Of a stretch of DNA of 57,815 bases, positions 1-8,852 are shown in pieces (within the stretch, counting starts at the first letter, position 1; every line of letters starts with the position of its first letter). The notes beneath the pieces are model-generated. The model made no database searches. It was given only the letters and a program-made list of their open reading frames with translations, and was not told the DNA's origin. Both the position numbers and the translations under genes were made by a program. Where the stretch lies: assembly GCA_937877625.1 (NCBI GenBank), contig CALFJG010000010.1, forward strand, positions 1 through 57,815. The letters are read 5' to 3'. The stretch is from an uncultured Prevotellaceae bacterium (GTDB lineage Bacteria; Bacteroidota; Bacteroidia; Bacteroidales; Bacteroidaceae).

Positions 1-354
1 TGATACGATGAAGTACTCCTATATATAATATGGAGGACAACTACTATCATACCACTGAGGGATATCTACCATTGCTAAGTTCGTGACAACACTTGAAGTT
101 TGCGAAGTTTCAATCCGTCAAGAACAAAGCGTCAAGTAAACGCCTTTTGTATGTCGTGCTTCCCGCCCTCCCTTGGCAGGCTTCTGCGTTGGCTGGAGCG
201 GTTTGCGGGGCAAAAATATGAAACGATGAGCAATAAGCCAACACCGGCGTGTAAAAAAAGATAATTGCGGCCATTGCTCTTCTATCTTAATGCAAAAGGT
301 CACCTGGGGCTGATGGCTATAGCCCTTTCTTATGCTTTTTTCGTAAAAACTCTT
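1..354. other. Gene-free left edge
   Basis: I see no credible gene on either strand. A 120-codon minus-strand frame crossing this stretch lacks any recognisable domain and runs into the ATPase gene, so I treat it as chance. No clear promoter pair or terminator was found. Confidence 0.4.
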
Positions 355-414
355 GCGGGAAATCTCAAAACGGTGTATAATTGCATCGCGAAAAATCTCA
401 AAAATGTGTAAGAT
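355..414. repeat. Two-copy direct repeat ending at an ATPase start codon
   Basis: Two 27-nt units, 355-381 and 388-414, sit at a 33-nt period and agree at 21 of 27 positions. Both contain the core AAATCTCAAAA followed by a GTGTA motif. The second unit ends at the base before the ATG at 415. The placement suggests a role in expression of the ATPase gene (operator or slippage-prone leader), but the sequence does not prove it. Confidence 0.6.
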
Positions 415-1806
415 ATGGAAGGTCAGAAAACTAAAAAAAGTGCGAATGACATCATTTTGAAGCGTAAAGTATACCAGCAACTCCTTGATTGGAAGGAGAA
501 AAGAAACGGTGAGGTGGCACTACTCGTAGAGGGTGCGCGACGCATCGGAAAGAGTTATATCGTAGAGGAGTTCGCCAAGAATGAGTATGAGTCATATATT
601 CTCATCGACTTCAACAAGGCTCCTCAGATGGTCAGAGACTGGTTTGACCTCTATCTGGAAGACCTTGACACGCTGTTCCTTTATCTGAGTCAGCACTACA
701 AAGTGAGGCTTCATAAGCGTAAGTCGCTCATCATCCTTGACGAGGTACAGTTGTGCCCCCGGGCGAGAGCTGCCATCAAGTTCCTGGTGGCTGACAGAAG
801 GTATGACTATATTGAGACAGGATCTTTGGTGAGCATCAAGAAAAATACGCAAGGCATTGTACTCCCCTCAGAAGAACGACCCATTCAAATGTATCCGATG
901 GACTTTGAAGAGTTCCTTTGGGCTACAGGTAACGATATGCTGATGGACTTGATACGGAAAATGTATGCAGAGAGGATGCCGATGGGACAAGCTTTCCATC
1001 GTCAGGCTATGGATGCTTTTCGTCTCTATATGATAGTTGGAGGGATGCCGCAGGCCGTCAAAAAGTATGTTGAGACCAAAGACTTTGATACCGTAGATGC
1101 AGCAAAACGCGATGTGTTGACTATCTATCGTAATGACATCTTCAATTATGCAGGTGGAATAGCAGACAAGGTGGTATCCATCTTCGACCAGATTCCTCCT
1201 CAGCTCTCCAAGCACGAAAAGAAGTTTCGGTTGTTAGCCCTGAAACCAGGTGCGAAATATCGCGACTGGGACGATGCTTTCTTCTGGCTAAAGGATGCAA
1301 AAGTTGTCAATATCTGCTATAATTCGACAGAGCCGAATATCGGGCTGAAAATGAACGAAGACCGTACGACATTGAAATGTTATATGAACGATACGGGCTT
1401 GTTAATCAGTCATGCTTTCGATGAAAAGGGCATCGTCTCGTCAGAGATCTACCAGAAACTGCTCTTTGGAAAGCTGGAAGTGAACGAGGGAATGCTCATT
1501 GAGAATATTGTGGCCCAGATGCTGACTGCCAGCGGTAACAACCTCTTTTTCTATAGTAAGTCGTCAAAGAAAGCCGAGGAACGAATGGAAATAGACTTCT
1601 TGCTTCAAAAGGACAAAGTGACCAGTCGCCACAATATCCGTCCGATAGAAGTCAAAAGCGGCAAGAACTACACTTTATCTTCCCTAAAGAAGTGTATGAA
1701 TAAGTTTGGAGAGTATATGACCACTCCTACTGTTTTGCATGCAGCTGACTATAAAGTAGAGGATGGTATCACCTATCTTCCACTTTATATGACACCCTTA
1801 TTGTAA
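415..1806 (+). CDS. AAA+ ATPase with DUF4143 nuclease-like C-terminal domain
   Basis: 463 aa. The N-terminal P-loop ATPase has Walker A GARRIGKS (residues 40-47) and Walker B IILDE (106-110). The C-terminal part is the DUF4143 domain, with a PD-(D/E)XK-like arrangement: Glu363 in LIENIV, Asp394 in MEIDFLL, and Glu412/Lys414 in IEVKSG. The architecture is common in Bacteroidetes and archaea, usually as many paralogues per genome; the cellular role is not established, and membership in mobile or defence-like gene pools has been proposed. The ATG at 415 is the only Met before the first domain. A two-copy direct repeat abuts the start and a strong bidirectional hairpin follows the stop. It stands alone, convergent with the FadL-like gene. 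The family call is safe; the function is not. Confidence 0.9.
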   Translation: MEGQKTKKSANDIILKRKVYQQLLDWKEKRNGEVALLVEGARRIGKSYIVEEFAKNEYESYILIDFNKAPQMVRDWFDLYLEDLDTLFLYLSQHYKVRLHKRKSLIILDEVQLCPRARAAIKFLVADRRYDYIETGSLVSIKKNTQGIVLPSEERPIQMYPMDFEEFLWATGNDMLMDLIRKMYAERMPMGQAFHRQAMDAFRLYMIVGGMPQAVKKYVETKDFDTVDAAKRDVLTIYRNDIFNYAGGIADKVVSIFDQIPPQLSKHEKKFRLLALKPGAKYRDWDDAFFWLKDAKVVNICYNSTEPNIGLKMNEDRTTLKCYMNDTGLLISHAFDEKGIVSSEIYQKLLFGKLEVNEGMLIENIVAQMLTASGNNLFFYSKSSKKAEERMEIDFLLQKDKVTSRHNIRPIEVKSGKNYTLSSLKKCMNKFGEYMTTPTVLHAADYKVEDGITYLPLYMTPLL

Positions 1807-1845
1807 TTGGTCGGACATCGTTTTGTTAGGCCGATAGGTATAAAA

Positions 1846-1890
1846 ACGTTGCTGCGCTTTCTTTTGTAAAGGAAGAAAGCGCAGCAACGT
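1846..1890. terminator. Bidirectional hairpin between convergent genes
   Basis: Perfect 18-bp arms (1846-1863 and 1873-1890) with a 9-nt loop lie 39 nt after the ATPase stop and 23 nt from the end of the convergent FadL-like gene. A-rich bases on the left and T-rich bases on the right suit termination in both directions. Confidence 0.85.
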
Positions 1891-1913
1891 ATTTTGGCTT
1901 AATTGCTCGTTAC

Positions 1914-3539
1914 TTAAAAGTGGATTTCCACACCTACTCCAATAACATCGTTTGTGCGGTCGAAGCGGTCGATGCCTTGGTAAGCCCCTGCTGCTGCGGC
2001 TGTGGCGATTTGTGTGCCGAGGCCTTGTGCTGCGGCATCGTCGAGAATACCCAATTGGTTGGCCATCGTGCCGATGCGGCCGAGCGTGCCTGTAATGTCG
2101 TTGTACACGGCTTGTTGCTTTTCGGTGGAGTAGTAGAATGTCTTAAAATACGACAGGCTAACGCTCACCTTGTCGCTGGCGCGGAATTTCACACCTGCGC
2201 CGAGTGAGTAACTGCTTGTTACAAAACTTACGTCGCTGATGTAGGCTTTGTCGCTGCCGAGGCCGTAGTTGGTGCTTTGGCCGCCGATAGAAGCGGTGAG
2301 GCGGTCGGTTATGTCGTATTCCACACCGGCAAGAAGTTCCCACGTGTTTCCGTCAAGCAGATGCTGGCGGTTGTTGTACTGGTGGGCATCTTTGTCGAAG
2401 AAGTAGTGCCCCGAGAGGCCTGCTCGCAGGCGTGGTGTGAAGGCATACGACACTCCCACACCCAGCAAGGCGGGTATATCGGCTTCCACGTACTTGCCGT
2501 CTTCGTATTCCGAGAGGTTGTGTAGCAGTTCGGCTTGTTGTGTTGTCGTGGTGCTACTATTCTTTAGGCGCATACGTGTCTTAAACTCATAGCGTGCGCC
2601 TATTTGCCAGGGGCCTTTCTTGTATGCCAGTGCTATGATGGGTGCGAAGCCCCAAGCCGTTTGGTCACAGTTAACGTCCACGCTGCTCACCATCTGGCTC
2701 AGACGGTCTACGTTGCCTTGCAGTGTTTGAGCCTGTGCCAGACGTTCGGGGTTCGTGGGGTCGGGTGTCAAAATCTGCTGTGCAGCGGCTTTTCCCACAG
2801 CGTTGAGAATAGTGGCTGCCTCGGTGGGCTGTCCTGCTTGCAGAAGACCCGCTGCGGTGAGTGGCGAGTTGGTGGGTGTGAACTTAATGTCGCGCACATA
2901 GCCGTAGTAGTTGGCTGTGCCATAAACTAAGCGTCCGCCCAGGCTCACACTGAGTTCGTCCGTCACCTTGTAGCCCAGACCGATTTGTGCACCAAAGAAA
3001 AATTGGCGCGCACGCATATAAGTGTTCATTCCATAGGTGTCTTCCACAATACTTCCAAGTCCGTTGGCACTGCTGATAGCGTTGAGTGCGCTGGGCATCA
3101 CGCTGATGATGCTTTCAAACGATCCTAACCCGTCGCTAAACTCACACTTGCCGCCGCCGCCGATAACGCCAAAGTGGAACGAGCCGAAGAAACGGCCTTT
3201 CACGTAGGCGAGGTCAATGGCGGGGAGAATAGGTGCGATGGCTTTTCCCTTGTAGTGGTGTGTGCTGTTACCATCGCCGTTCGTAAAGAAAGGGAACGTG
3301 GTATCAACAGTTCGCGTTTGGAATGCACTTTGGTTGTAGATGCCGAGATGCCAGCCGGGATTGAGAAACCCAATGGCACCAGGGCTGTAGAACGCACTCT
3401 CAATGGAGAACATACCTTCTTGTGCGGGGAAACGTAGGAAAGCAGGGCCTGCGTTGGTGTTTGTGAGGTAACCGCCCGCAAGTGCGGGAAATGACGTAAA
3501 GATGCTGAGTACAGCAGCAGCGAAGAAATGCTTTTTCAT
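1914..3539 (-). CDS. FadL/OmpP1/TodX-family outer-membrane transport protein
   Basis: 541 aa. A signal peptide (MKKHFFAAAVLSIFTSFPALA) is followed by the family's typical N-terminal segment, in which Asn, Gly and Pro residues precede the statement SAFYSPGAIGFL (about residues 47-59). A series of amphipathic beta strands follows and the chain ends in Phe (VGVGVEIHF), as expected for a barrel inserted by the BAM machinery. FadL-type proteins let hydrophobic compounds such as long-chain fatty acids through the outer membrane; the substrate here cannot be read from sequence. A good promoter lies 36 nt upstream of the start. Monocistronic: the S46 peptidase gene further upstream has its own terminator. 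An acyl-CoA ligase gene elsewhere in the window (16894) could process imported fatty acids, which is inference. Confidence 0.88.
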   Translation of the reverse strand: MKKHFFAAAVLSIFTSFPALAGGYLTNTNAGPAFLRFPAQEGMFSIESAFYSPGAIGFLNPGWHLGIYNQSAFQTRTVDTTFPFFTNGDGNSTHHYKGKAIAPILPAIDLAYVKGRFFGSFHFGVIGGGGKCEFSDGLGSFESIISVMPSALNAISSANGLGSIVEDTYGMNTYMRARQFFFGAQIGLGYKVTDELSVSLGGRLVYGTANYYGYVRDIKFTPTNSPLTAAGLLQAGQPTEAATILNAVGKAAAQQILTPDPTNPERLAQAQTLQGNVDRLSQMVSSVDVNCDQTAWGFAPIIALAYKKGPWQIGARYEFKTRMRLKNSSTTTTQQAELLHNLSEYEDGKYVEADIPALLGVGVSYAFTPRLRAGLSGHYFFDKDAHQYNNRQHLLDGNTWELLAGVEYDITDRLTASIGGQSTNYGLGSDKAYISDVSFVTSSYSLGAGVKFRASDKVSVSLSYFKTFYYSTEKQQAVYNDITGTLGRIGTMANQLGILDDAAAQGLGTQIATAAAAGAYQGIDRFDRTNDVIGVGVEIHF

Positions 3540-3575
3540 TTTTTCTTAGATTCTTCTTGTTTGTTGTTGCCAGCG

Positions 3576-3607
3576 CAAAAGTATATCAAGGTATGCACAA
3601 TGTGAAA
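3576..3607 (-). promoter_or_regulatory. Bacteroidetes-type promoter of the FadL-like gene
   Basis: On the minus strand the -7 box TACTTTTG (3576-3583) is preceded by TTTC (3604-3607, one mismatch to TTTG) with a 20-nt spacer. The box lies 36 nt before the start codon at 3539. Confidence 0.7.
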
Positions 3608-3707
3608 CGTTTTGTGCAGGAATTTTAATTTAATTTAAGAAAAGCCGCGTTGGTTTGTTGGTTTGATAAGCGTATTTATCAAGACTTATGTTGCTTGTTA
3701 TTTAGAA

Positions 3708-3741
3708 CACAAAGTCCTCCGTAGGAAAGAAGGACTTTGTG
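3708..3741 (-). terminator. Terminator of the S46 peptidase gene
   Basis: Perfect 11-bp stem (3708-3718 with 3731-3741) and 12-nt loop, starting 11 nt after the peptidase stop codon. The following U-run is weak. Confidence 0.65.
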
Positions 3742-3751
3742 GTTAGTATAT

Positions 3752-5905
3752 TTATTGGCGTATCTCGAGTTCTTTGAAAAGATAGTTGCTCTTTGCGAGA
3801 TATTCTATGCACCAGAGCACGTAGCGGATGTCCACTGTGATGCATCGTTGCAACTTGCCGTTGTATTCTAAGTCGCTGCTGAGGCTCTCAATGTTTCCAT
3901 CAAAGGCCAGGCCGATAAGTTCACCTTTTGCGTTCATCACTGGGGAGCCGCTGTTTCCGCCGGTAATGTCGTTGTCGGTAATGAAGCAGGCGGGGAGTTT
4001 ACCATCGGGGCGTGCATAGCGTCCGTAGTCGCCTGCGAGGTATAGGGTGCGAACGTCTTCGTTTATGACATAGTCGGGGTCGGCAGGATTTTCTTTCTCA
4101 AACATTCCGTCGATAACGGTCTGGTAGTCGTAGGTGACGCCATCGCGCGGCTTAAGGTCGCACACATGGCCGTAGGTCATACGCAGCGTCATATTGGCAT
4201 CGGGGGCGGTGGTCCAACCGTTGCGTTCCATTTGTGCGCCAACGTATTGTTTGTCGAGTTCGGCTAGGTTGGCAAAATACTCCTGAATGTTTTCGGTGAG
4301 CATCATCACATACTTTCTTACGCCGGTATAAAACTGATACCAAGGGTCGGCTTGGAGACGAGCCATAGACGGCTTTTTGAGGAATGCAACGAGGCGTGTG
4401 CTGTCCGTCAGAAAACTTTGGTCGTAGAGCTTATCGACATAGGCATCAACTTCTGCGGTATTGCTGATGGGCAAGATGTTGGCCGTTAGGCGTTTGTTTT
4501 TTAGATAGGTGCGGAACACTTGCTTGGCAAGGTCTTTATCGCGTTGCATTTCGGCAGCGGGCAGGAAGTCGTTGTCTTCAATGATTTCAAAGGCCAGGCT
4601 GTCGGCTTCTTTTTTCTTTTTGAGCGTGCTATAGTTTTCCGCGTATTCCTCGACGGATGTCACGGGTGGGTTCATCGCTAATTGCTGCAAGCCGAAGTTA
4701 GCGAGGTAGAGGTCGTGGAGAGTGTCGGCGTATGCAGTTGTGATGTGGTCGATGCTACCGAGTACTTCTACCATCTCAGGGTGTCCGTTCTGAATAGCCC
4801 AACGCAGGAACTCCGTCTCTCCTTCGCGCTTACGTTCAACGAGTCGTAGTTTGCGTACGGCCTCAATTTCGCCACCGAAGTTCTTCACTGTATTGCCTAT
4901 CATAAAATAGTCGCTGGCCAGAGAGAGGTTGAGTTCGGCATCGTTGTCCATCAGTTCTTTCATGTGTGCGAGTATCACTTCGCCCATAATATTGATGGGT
5001 CGGTCGAGGCTTCCTACGTGGCTCTCCACCTCGCTGGCCGAGAGATAGCGCTCTGTACTGCCGGGGAAGCCCATCACCATAGTGAAGTCGCCTTCGCTCA
5101 CGCCGCGCAGCGAGATAGGCAGGTATTTGTCGCAATGTAGTGGCACATTGTTTTCATCGTAGAAAGCGGGGTTGCCCTCGGCATCGGCATAGATGCGAAA
5201 GACGGCAAAGTCGGGGTTGTGGCGCGGCCACATCCAGTTATCTTGGTTCTCGCCAAATTGGGCAAAGTTTTGGGGAATGTTCACCACGAGGCGCACGTCG
5301 GTATAAACTTGTTCGTAGAAAGCATAGAATTGGTTGCCGCCGAAGTAGGGCAATACGCGGCAGCGCATGCCAGGTACATCGCTCCACTTACTCTGTTGCA
5401 AGATATTATCGGCAAACATAGCGAGTATTTGTTCGTTTTGACGCACATACTCGTTGAACTCCGAGGTGAGTTCGAGTACCATTGTGGTGACGTCTTCAAT
5501 GGCACGTACAAAAACAAAGTCAAGCCCCGGTACAGGGAGTTCCTCTGCGCGGCTCTTGGCGTAGAAGCCTTCTTGGAGGTAGTTGTGTTCCATAGTACTC
5601 ATCTCGTGTACGAAAGAGAAGCCGCAGTGGTTGTTAGTGAAGATAAGGCCATCGGGGCTAACCACTTCGCCTGTGCATCCAGCACCGAAGATTCCTACTA
5701 CGTCTTTAAGCGAGGGGCCTGTTTCGCTATAGAGTTCCGACGGGTCGATTTGCAGGCCTGCGGCACGTAGAGAGTCTGCCAGATGTTGTTGCTCCATCAG
5801 TTTAAGAAGCCACATACCGCCATCGGCGCGAGCTGTCTGAGTGCCAAAGGCTATGGTTGCAAGCAGCGTAAGGACGCGAAGGGCGGAAAAGATTTTTCTT
5901 GTCAT
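3752..5905 (-). CDS. S46-family dipeptidyl-peptidase, DPP7-like
   Basis: 717 aa with a signal peptide (residues 1-27). S46 enzymes are periplasmic or surface serine peptidases that cut dipeptides from the N-terminus of oligopeptides and feed asaccharolytic or mixed metabolism in Bacteroidetes. The triad is visible: His93 in TNNHCGF, Asp232 in WPRHNPDFAVF and Ser652 in GGNSGSPV. Eighteen residues after the Ser lies Gly670 (LAFDGN). The same offset carries Gly673 in DPP7 (broad or hydrophobic P1) and Arg673 in DPP11 (Asp/Glu P1), so a DPP7-like preference is inferred. One residue differs from the usual TNHHC (TNNHC) without touching the catalytic His. Length fits the family (about 710-720). It has its own terminator, and another terminator separates it from the broken ybjQ gene upstream. 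Confidence 0.93.
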   Translation of the reverse strand: MTRKIFSALRVLTLLATIAFGTQTARADGGMWLLKLMEQQHLADSLRAAGLQIDPSELYSETGPSLKDVVGIFGAGCTGEVVSPDGLIFTNNHCGFSFVHEMSTMEHNYLQEGFYAKSRAEELPVPGLDFVFVRAIEDVTTMVLELTSEFNEYVRQNEQILAMFADNILQQSKWSDVPGMRCRVLPYFGGNQFYAFYEQVYTDVRLVVNIPQNFAQFGENQDNWMWPRHNPDFAVFRIYADAEGNPAFYDENNVPLHCDKYLPISLRGVSEGDFTMVMGFPGSTERYLSASEVESHVGSLDRPINIMGEVILAHMKELMDNDAELNLSLASDYFMIGNTVKNFGGEIEAVRKLRLVERKREGETEFLRWAIQNGHPEMVEVLGSIDHITTAYADTLHDLYLANFGLQQLAMNPPVTSVEEYAENYSTLKKKKEADSLAFEIIEDNDFLPAAEMQRDKDLAKQVFRTYLKNKRLTANILPISNTAEVDAYVDKLYDQSFLTDSTRLVAFLKKPSMARLQADPWYQFYTGVRKYVMMLTENIQEYFANLAELDKQYVGAQMERNGWTTAPDANMTLRMTYGHVCDLKPRDGVTYDYQTVIDGMFEKENPADPDYVINEDVRTLYLAGDYGRYARPDGKLPACFITDNDITGGNSGSPVMNAKGELIGLAFDGNIESLSSDLEYNGKLQRCITVDIRYVLWCIEYLAKSNYLFKELEIRQ

Positions 5906-5952
5906 TAGTCAAAAGATTTTAAGGAGTTTAAGGTACGTGCTATATTTCAAAG

Positions 5953-6006
5953 AAAGACGCAAAGTGCTTAGGTGGAGCGTTTGTGCTTACTGCGCTTTGC
6001 GTCTTT
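5953..6006 (-). terminator. Terminator downstream of the broken ybjQ gene
   Basis: 12-bp perfect stem (5953-5964 with 5995-6006) around a 30-nt loop. On the minus strand it is followed by a CTTTG and A/T-rich tail. It lies between the ybjQ remnant and the S46 peptidase. Confidence 0.6.
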
Positions 6007-6043
6007 TGTCTGAGAGACTTGTTGTTGTGCTGTTGCTTTTCTT

Positions 6044-6361
6044 TTAGAGAACTACGGCAGTTCCGCTGCAGGTTACCATAAGCATTGAACTGTTTTGTCC
6101 TACTGTTTCGTAGTCGAGGTCAACGCCGAGTATGCCGTTAGCACCGATTTCGGCGGCGCGTTACATCATTTCGTTCATTGCGGAGTCTTTGGCTTCGCGC
6201 AGTGTTTTCTCATACGCGTTGCTCCGTCCGCCAAAAAAGTCGGTCAGGCTTGCTTTGATATCTTTAAAGAAATTTGCGCCGATGATGGTTTCGCCGGTGA
6301 CAATGCCGCGATACTCGCGTACGGGATGGCCTTCGATGAAAGGTGTGGTGGTAACAATCAT
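6044..6361 (-). pseudogene. ybjQ-like (UPF0145/DUF74) gene interrupted by one in-frame TAA
   Basis: The frame starting MIVTTTPFIEG at 6361 runs 66 codons to a TAA at 6161-6163. Reading on in the same frame gives 38 further codons (RAAEIGANGILGVDLDYE ... CSGTAVVL) to a second TAA at 6044-6046. The combined 105-residue product matches the YbjQ family end to end: GIVTGE, the GGRS motif, the GAN.I.GV.LDYE stretch and the SMLMVT..GTAVV ending. The interrupting codon would be CAA (Gln) with a single C-to-T change. YbjQ proteins form small pentameric rings of uncertain function. This is either a recent pseudogene, a sequencing error, or far less likely a readthrough gene. A -7 box lies upstream and a terminator downstream, so the transcription unit still looks intact. 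Confidence 0.85.
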
Positions 6362-6397
6362 AATTGTAAGAAGTGTTTAAGTATGGTTTGTTGGGTG

Positions 6398-6405
6398 CAA
6401 AAGTA
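6398..6405 (-). promoter_or_regulatory. Possible -7 box of the ybjQ-like gene
   Basis: TACTTTTG on the minus strand, 36 nt before the start codon at 6361. I found no convincing -33 TTTG at the right distance. Confidence 0.4.
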
Positions 6406-6469
6406 AGAAAAAGGTTTTAGAAGTAGCTGTTTTTTTGAACACTTGCAGTAATACAAGTGTTCTGGGTGG

Positions 6470-8797
6470 TTAATTTATCTTCAACACGCGTTCGATGGCA
6501 TCGGCGAGGGAGGCATAGTGTGCTTCGTTGGCCTTGTCAGCGAGGCGTTGTTTGAGGTCTTGAAGTGTGGCGAGTACTGCTGGGCGTGGTTTATCGTTGG
6601 CATCAGCGCGTTTGAAGTAGGCAGTGAGTGTAGCCACAAAGGTGCTTTGCAGTCCGCGCCGGTATTCGGTGGTGGGGGCTGTACCGCGCAGTTCTTTAAA
6701 GAGCAGATTGGTGAGGTCGGCAAGGTATTCCTCAGCGGGGTAGTTCTCGTTGAGGTATTTAAGTTGGGATTCACTCGCCATTTGTGCCACGATGGGTTGG
6801 CCTACCGATAGGGTGAGGTTTGTGGGTTGCGCCGTGATGCGATTTATATACGGTATGTTGATGAGCCAGACGGGTTCGTTGAGCACTTGTTCGTTGAGGA
6901 AGTCCAGAGCTCGTTTCTGTACGTCGCGCGGTGTAGATTGGTAGATTGGGCCTTGCTCTGTCACGGCTTTGAAATCGGTGTACGTGCCTCCGATATATCG
7001 CAGGGCGTGTCCGAGGTAGCGTCGCAACTGAGTGCGCACGTTGTAGTAGTGGTCGGAGAGGTAGCTGTTGTTCACATCGCTGAGGTCGTAACTCCACTGT
7101 GGCAGTTGCGGCAGTTGCCACTTGAGGTTCTCTATGCCGTATTGTCCGGCTTTTACGGCATCGTCGCCGAGGTCTTCTGTCTGGCAGCGTGGGTCGTTGC
7201 GGCGCATCTCGCCATCGCCGAACCATAGGCGGCGGTTGCCTTTGTAGTACTTGTCCATCAAGTGTGTTTCAAGCTCGCGGTGGTCGCTCACCTCGTCGTA
7301 GGCATCCCACATCGGCGAGTAGCCCCAACGTATAGCCCAGATGTCGTAGTCGCCTATACGTGGGAATATGCCCCGGCGCGAGATGTTGTCGCCTGGTTGT
7401 GCTACATAGTTGAAGCGTGCATAGTCCATAATGCTTGGTGTGTGGCCGTGGGCTTCCACCCAGGCCGGGTTGCGCAGGCTATCTACAGGCACCGTGCTGC
7501 TGCTACCGAAGTTGTGGCGCAGGCCAAGCGTATGCCCTACTTCGTGTGAGGAGACAAAGCGTATGAGTTCGCCCATTAACTCATCGTTGAAGCGTAGTTG
7601 TCGTGCAGCTTCGTCCACGGTGGAGGCCTGCACTTGATACCAGTCGTGGAGAAGTTGCATCACGTTGTGATACCAACAGATGTGGCTCTCCAGAATTTGT
7701 CCCGTACGCGGGTCGTGTACGTTGGGGCCGTAGGCGTTTTCTATGGGCGAGGCGAGGTATCGTATGACGCTGTATCGTGCGTCCTCCATGCTCATAGATG
7801 GAATGCTGTCGGGCCATAGGCGGGCTTGTATGGCGTTTTTGAAACCGGCGGCTTCGAAAGCCACTTGCCAGTCCTCCACTCCTTTTATAAGATAGGGCCG
7901 CCACCGTTCGGGTGTGGCGGGGTCGATGTAATATACGATGGGGTTCTTGGGTTCCACGAGTTCGCCACGCATCATAGCCTCGCGGTCGGCACTGTCTTTG
8001 GGTTCTAAGAGCCATCGCGTGATGAAGCGTCGTGGCTCTACGTGTTGCTGATAGTCGCTGAAGGAGGTGTAACTGTCGGTAAAGTAGCCCACGCGAGGGT
8101 CGAAGAGACGGCGTGCCATCTGCACCTTGGGCAGGAGAACGAAACTGATGTTCAGCCCCACGGTTACTTTCCCCGTTCGTGCTGCCGAGGGGGTGTGCCC
8201 TTGTGGTGCCACCCAGGTGGTAAGCAGGCGTACCTCGGTGTTGAGCGGGAAGGTGTTGATGGCTTCAATCTCTGAGAGGTTGGGCTGCATAGCAGTGATG
8301 CCGAGTTCTTGCTTCTCGCTTTTGGTGAGAGTGAGTGCTCCGTTGTCGTTGAGGAAGAAACTGGCCACGTTGATGCGTGTGGTGCCACGTGTGGCTTTTG
8401 TTTCGGCTTTGAACACCGCAACGATGGGGTCGCTGCTGTTTGCTTCCACGGCTCGCCCTATGGCTTGGCTCTTGTCGGCCACGGTGACGATGTGGCGTGC
8501 ACGCAGACGCAGCTCGCCGCTTGTGGTTTTTTCCCAGTACATAGTTTGTTGGTTCACTTGTTCGCCGCCGTATTTGTTGTAGCCGGCGGGTGTGGCGATG
8601 TAGCGCACGGTGACCAGCATCTCGCGTCCGAGGAGCGTGTCGGGGATTTCAAAGAACCAGTCTTTGGCTTGGTGGCCTACGCCGAAGAGTCCTTTTGTTA
8701 TCTTTATGTTTGCTGACGGTGTGCCGCTTTGTGGTTGTGCGGTAAGGGTGAGCGAGGCGGAGAGGAGGAAGAGTATGAGAATTTGATAGAGTTTCAT
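6470..8797 (-). CDS. Secreted zinc-dependent metalloprotease (DUF5117/DUF4953 type)
   Basis: 775 aa from the ATG at 8797. A signal peptide (MKLYQILILFLLSASLTLTAQ) starts there, and an upstream Met at 8923 would put 42 non-signal residues before it and overlap the neighbouring gene, so I chose the shorter form. The extended metzincin zinc motif HEVGHTLGLRH gives His418, Glu419, His422 and His428. A Met-turn candidate lies shortly after (SIMDYARFNY). The large N-terminal part (residues about 40-330) corresponds to the DUF5117/5118 segment found in these Bacteroidetes proteins. The product should be exported to the periplasm or surface; substrates are unknown. The gene is 55 nt downstream of the outer-membrane barrel gene and is probably the last gene of that transcription unit. 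Confidence 0.9.
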   Translation of the reverse strand: MKLYQILILFLLSASLTLTAQPQSGTPSANIKITKGLFGVGHQAKDWFFEIPDTLLGREMLVTVRYIATPAGYNKYGGEQVNQQTMYWEKTTSGELRLRARHIVTVADKSQAIGRAVEANSSDPIVAVFKAETKATRGTTRINVASFFLNDNGALTLTKSEKQELGITAMQPNLSEIEAINTFPLNTEVRLLTTWVAPQGHTPSAARTGKVTVGLNISFVLLPKVQMARRLFDPRVGYFTDSYTSFSDYQQHVEPRRFITRWLLEPKDSADREAMMRGELVEPKNPIVYYIDPATPERWRPYLIKGVEDWQVAFEAAGFKNAIQARLWPDSIPSMSMEDARYSVIRYLASPIENAYGPNVHDPRTGQILESHICWYHNVMQLLHDWYQVQASTVDEAARQLRFNDELMGELIRFVSSHEVGHTLGLRHNFGSSSTVPVDSLRNPAWVEAHGHTPSIMDYARFNYVAQPGDNISRRGIFPRIGDYDIWAIRWGYSPMWDAYDEVSDHRELETHLMDKYYKGNRRLWFGDGEMRRNDPRCQTEDLGDDAVKAGQYGIENLKWQLPQLPQWSYDLSDVNNSYLSDHYYNVRTQLRRYLGHALRYIGGTYTDFKAVTEQGPIYQSTPRDVQKRALDFLNEQVLNEPVWLINIPYINRITAQPTNLTLSVGQPIVAQMASESQLKYLNENYPAEEYLADLTNLLFKELRGTAPTTEYRRGLQSTFVATLTAYFKRADANDKPRPAVLATLQDLKQRLADKANEAHYASLADAIERVLKIN

Positions 8798-8852
8798 AGA
8801 TAGTTGTAGTGATTTTTTGGGAGTGCGAACGATTTGAGGACTGTATTTTTTG

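Noticed and set aside
118..480. A 120-codon minus-strand frame at the left edge
   Set aside because: Overlaps the start of the ATPase gene and has no recognisable domain or plausible composition.
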